In this document: positions 12,844-14,410 of the stretch, piece by piece
Numbering within the stretch: position 1 is the stretch's first letter
How the letters are laid out: each line of letters begins with the position of its first letter
Assembly: GCA_002433485.1 (NCBI GenBank)
Contig: DJIF01000042.1
Coordinates: 4,877 to 19,286, forward strand
DNA length: 14,410 bases
Direction of reading: 5' to 3'
Source: Deltaproteobacteria bacterium UBA6601
GTDB taxonomy: Bacteria > Myxococcota_A > UBA796 > UBA9615
Program-made: the position numbers and the translations under genes
Notes under the pieces: generated by a model
Databases searched by the model: none
Told to the model about the DNA's origin: nothing
The model's input: only the letters and a program-made list of their open reading frames with translations

Positions 12844-13851
12844 ATGACCGAGCTGTATCACAACTGGCGAAGCCTGATCCGTCCCCGAAGCATCGTCTCC
12901 AAGGAGGCTCCTAACCCCGAGCGTTATGGTGAGTTTGTCGCCAAGCCGCTTGAGCCGGGTTTCGGAACTACCCTGGGCAATGCCCTACGCCGGGTCCTGT
13001 TGAGCAGTCTTCAGGGCACTGCGGTCACCGCAGTACGTATCGATGGAGTACTCCATGAGTTCTCGACGGTCGAAGGGGTCATTGAGGATGTCACTGACAT
13101 TATCCTCAATCTAAAGGGAATCCTGGTCCGAATGGGAACCTGGGAGCCTCAGACCTTTGTCATTGAGACGAAGGGCAGCCGCGACGGCCAGATCAAAATT
13201 ACTGGTGCTGACATTCAGACCACTGCTGACGCAGAGGTCATGAATCCTGATCATCACATCTGCACGCTGGTTGGCGAGGCTACTCTGCGCATGGAGATTC
13301 GGGTTGAGAAGGGGGCTGGCTATGTGCCGGCTGAGCGCGCTAATGATGAGGAGGCTCCCATCGGAACCATCCCCATCGACGCGATCTTCAGCCCAGTGAA
13401 TCGAGTCAACTACACGGTCTCTAATGCTCGTGTTGGTCAGCGCACCGACTTCGACAAGCTGAACCTTGAGGTTTGGACTGACGGAACCGTGCTGCCTGAG
13501 GATGCTGTGGCCCTCGCCGCCAAGATTCTCAAGGAGCAGCTGCAGATCTTCATCAACTTTGACGAAGAGGATGAGCCGCCGCCGGGAATTGAGGAGCCGG
13601 AAGAGGAGTGGAATGAGAACCTCTTCAAGACTGTCGATGAGTTGGAGCTCAGCGTTCGCTCGGCAAATTGTCTGCAAAATGCCGACATCCGCTACATCTA
13701 TGAGCTGGTAGAGAAGACGGAGGCTGATCTCCTTAAGACCAAGAACTTTGGTCGCAAGTCCCTTAACGAGGTGAAGGAAATTCTTGCCGAAATGGGCTTG
13801 TCCCTGGGCATGAAGCTCCACAACTTCCCGCGACTGCGCGAGCAGGAATAG
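12844..13851 (+). CDS. rpoA: DNA-directed RNA polymerase subunit alpha
   Basis: The alpha subunit (335 residues) dimerises to scaffold RNA polymerase assembly, and its C-terminal domain binds promoter UP elements and activators. The N-terminal domain (about residues 8-235) has EPGFGTTLGNALRRVLLSSLQG at 37-58, including the paired arginines 49-50 of the assembly helix, and SPVNRVNYTVSNARVGQRTDFDKL at 183-206. An acidic linker (DEEDEPPPGIEEPEEE, 240-255) leads to the C-terminal domain at about 261-330, with LELSVRSANCLQ. In that motif Arg272 corresponds to E. coli Arg265, the main DNA contact. The KTEADLLKTKNFGRKSLNEVKEIL helix-hairpin-helix follows. The start NWRSLIRPR, after a short MTELYH, resembles deltaproteobacterial alpha subunits. 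The ribosome binding site is GAGGA. Confidence 0.98.
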   Translation: MTELYHNWRSLIRPRSIVSKEAPNPERYGEFVAKPLEPGFGTTLGNALRRVLLSSLQGTAVTAVRIDGVLHEFSTVEGVIEDVTDIILNLKGILVRMGTWEPQTFVIETKGSRDGQIKITGADIQTTADAEVMNPDHHICTLVGEATLRMEIRVEKGAGYVPAERANDEEAPIGTIPIDAIFSPVNRVNYTVSNARVGQRTDFDKLNLEVWTDGTVLPEDAVALAAKILKEQLQIFINFDEEDEPPPGIEEPEEEWNENLFKTVDELELSVRSANCLQNADIRYIYELVEKTEADLLKTKNFGRKSLNEVKEILAEMGLSLGMKLHNFPRLREQE

Positions 13852-13879
13852 AGAGGGCTGATAGGCCCGGGAGTTCGCT

Positions 13880-14410
13880 ATGAGACATCGCAAATCCGGA
13901 CGCCGGTTGGGGCGTAGTTCTTCACATCGCAAGGCGATGTACAGGAACATGGCGACCAGCCTGCTTGAGCACGGTCGAATCAAGACCACCGACGCCAAGG
14001 CCAAGGAACTGCGTCGTGTGGTCGAGAAGCTCATCACCTTGAGCCGCAGGGTTCCCCCAAGCGTTCTTGAGGCGGCTTCCGGTGAGGAGGCCCGCAAGCT
14101 CGCGGCCAAGCGCTTACACGCTATCCGTCAGGCGCGGCGTGTGGTTAAGGACCGAGATGTCTTGCAGAAGCTCTTTTCGGAGTACAGCGAACACTTTCTT
14201 AACAGGCCCGGTGGATACACTCGGATTACTAAGATCGGCAGGCGCAATGGCGATAATGCTCCCATGAGCATCATCGAACTGGTCGAAGAGTCCTACGAGG
14301 TTGGCTCCAAGCCCGCAAAGGCTAGTAAGAAGAAGGTGCAGCCGGCAGCCGAGGAGCCCGCAGCCGAGGCAGCAGCCGAGGAGCCCGCAGCCGACGAGCC
14401 CGCAGCCGAG
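13880..14410 (+). CDS. rplQ: 50S ribosomal protein L17, 3' end outside window
   Basis: L17 is a 50S protein at the tunnel exit rim. The start ATG at 13880 follows GGGAG, 28 bases after rpoA. The frame runs open to the last base (177 codons), so the end is not seen. MRHRKSGRRLGRSSSHRKAMYRNMATSLLEHGRIKTTDAKAKEL (1-44) and NRPGGYTRITKIGRRNGDNAPMSIIELVE (108-136) are diagnostic. Compared with E. coli L17 (127 residues) there are about 18-20 extra residues around 59-80. After about residue 141 there is a low-complexity tail of Lys, then Ala, Glu and Pro (AAEEPAAEAAAEEPAADEP). The tail is probably disordered, and its coding DNA is a direct repeat. Such tails occur on L17 in several lineages, so it is likely natural and not a frameshift. 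Confidence 0.96.
   Translation, partial: MRHRKSGRRLGRSSSHRKAMYRNMATSLLEHGRIKTTDAKAKELRRVVEKLITLSRRVPPSVLEAASGEEARKLAAKRLHAIRQARRVVKDRDVLQKLFSEYSEHFLNRPGGYTRITKIGRRNGDNAPMSIIELVEESYEVGSKPAKASKKKVQPAAEEPAAEAAAEEPAADEPAAE
14345..14410 (+). repeat. Direct repeats coding the L17 Ala/Glu/Pro tail
   Basis: A 23-base segment at 14345-14367 recurs exactly at 14372-14394, a 27-base (nine-codon) period. Its 14-base end, GAGCCCGCAGCCGA, recurs a third time at 14396-14409. The repeats are in frame and encode AAEEPAA-type units of rplQ. The repeat may continue beyond the window. Copy number in such tracts can change by slippage and can be misassembled. Confidence 0.85.

Noticed and set aside
13855..13868. 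GGGC-TGATAG-GCCC between rpoA and rplQ as a terminator or processing hairpin.
   Set aside because: It has only four pairs and no T-run, and rplQ follows at once with its own ribosome binding site.
13111..14109. A 332-codon minus-strand open frame across rpoA and the start of rplQ.
   Set aside because: It overlaps two certain genes, has no recognisable motif, and fits a codon-bias shadow.
1..14410. Search for mobile elements, CRISPR arrays, tRNA or rRNA genes, and inserted foreign genes.
   Set aside because: Every gap is short and the gene order is the standard ribosomal one apart from the missing rplC and map. Nothing of these kinds is visible.

Overview
This window is one unbroken, plus-strand run of translation genes. 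It is the end of a str-type operon (3' end of tuf) joined to the S10, spc and alpha ribosomal protein operons. The order is tuf(3')-rpsJ-rplD-rplW-rplB-rpsS-rplV-rpsC-rplP-rpmC-rpsQ-rplN-rplX-rplE-rpsN-rpsH-rplF-rplR-rpsE-rpmD-rplO-secY-adk-infA-rpmJ-rpsM-rpsK-rpsD-rpoA-rplQ(5'). Thirty genes were identified, of which tuf and rplQ are cut by the window edges. Spacers are short, most genes have their own purine-rich ribosome binding site, and several neighbours overlap by 1 to 4 bases. I see no tRNA, rRNA, mobile element, CRISPR array, internal promoter or factor-independent terminator.

The organism is a moderately GC-rich bacterium. The short four-cysteine S14, the zinc form of S4, the L36 sequence, the alpha-subunit N-terminus containing NWRxLIRP, and the insertion and Ala/Glu/Pro tail of L17 all suggest a deltaproteobacterium in the old broad sense, perhaps Myxococcota. 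This placement rests on remembered family resemblance, not on a search.

By region: 1-731 holds the EF-Tu C-terminus and S10. From 785 to 4894 lies the rest of the S10 operon (L4, L23, L2, S19, L22, S3, L16, L29, S17), with the expected L3 gene absent between S10 and L4. From 4901 to 11084 lies the spc operon (L14, L24, L5, S14, S8, L6, L18, S5, L30, L15, SecY, adenylate kinase). From 11081 to the end lie IF-1, L36, S13, S11, S4, RNA polymerase alpha and the start of L17.

Together the genes make ribosome parts for both subunits, two translation factors, the membrane channel for nascent proteins, a nucleotide kinase, and the scaffold subunit of RNA polymerase. This is a core housekeeping locus, and I do not see a new defence, mobile or metabolic system in it. 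The points worth checking are the missing rplC, a cysteine in place of the second glycine of the KH-domain GxxG loop of S3, potentially structured mRNA gaps before rpsC, rpsH and rplO, a divergent TTG-started IF-1, and lineage-type extensions on L29 and L17.
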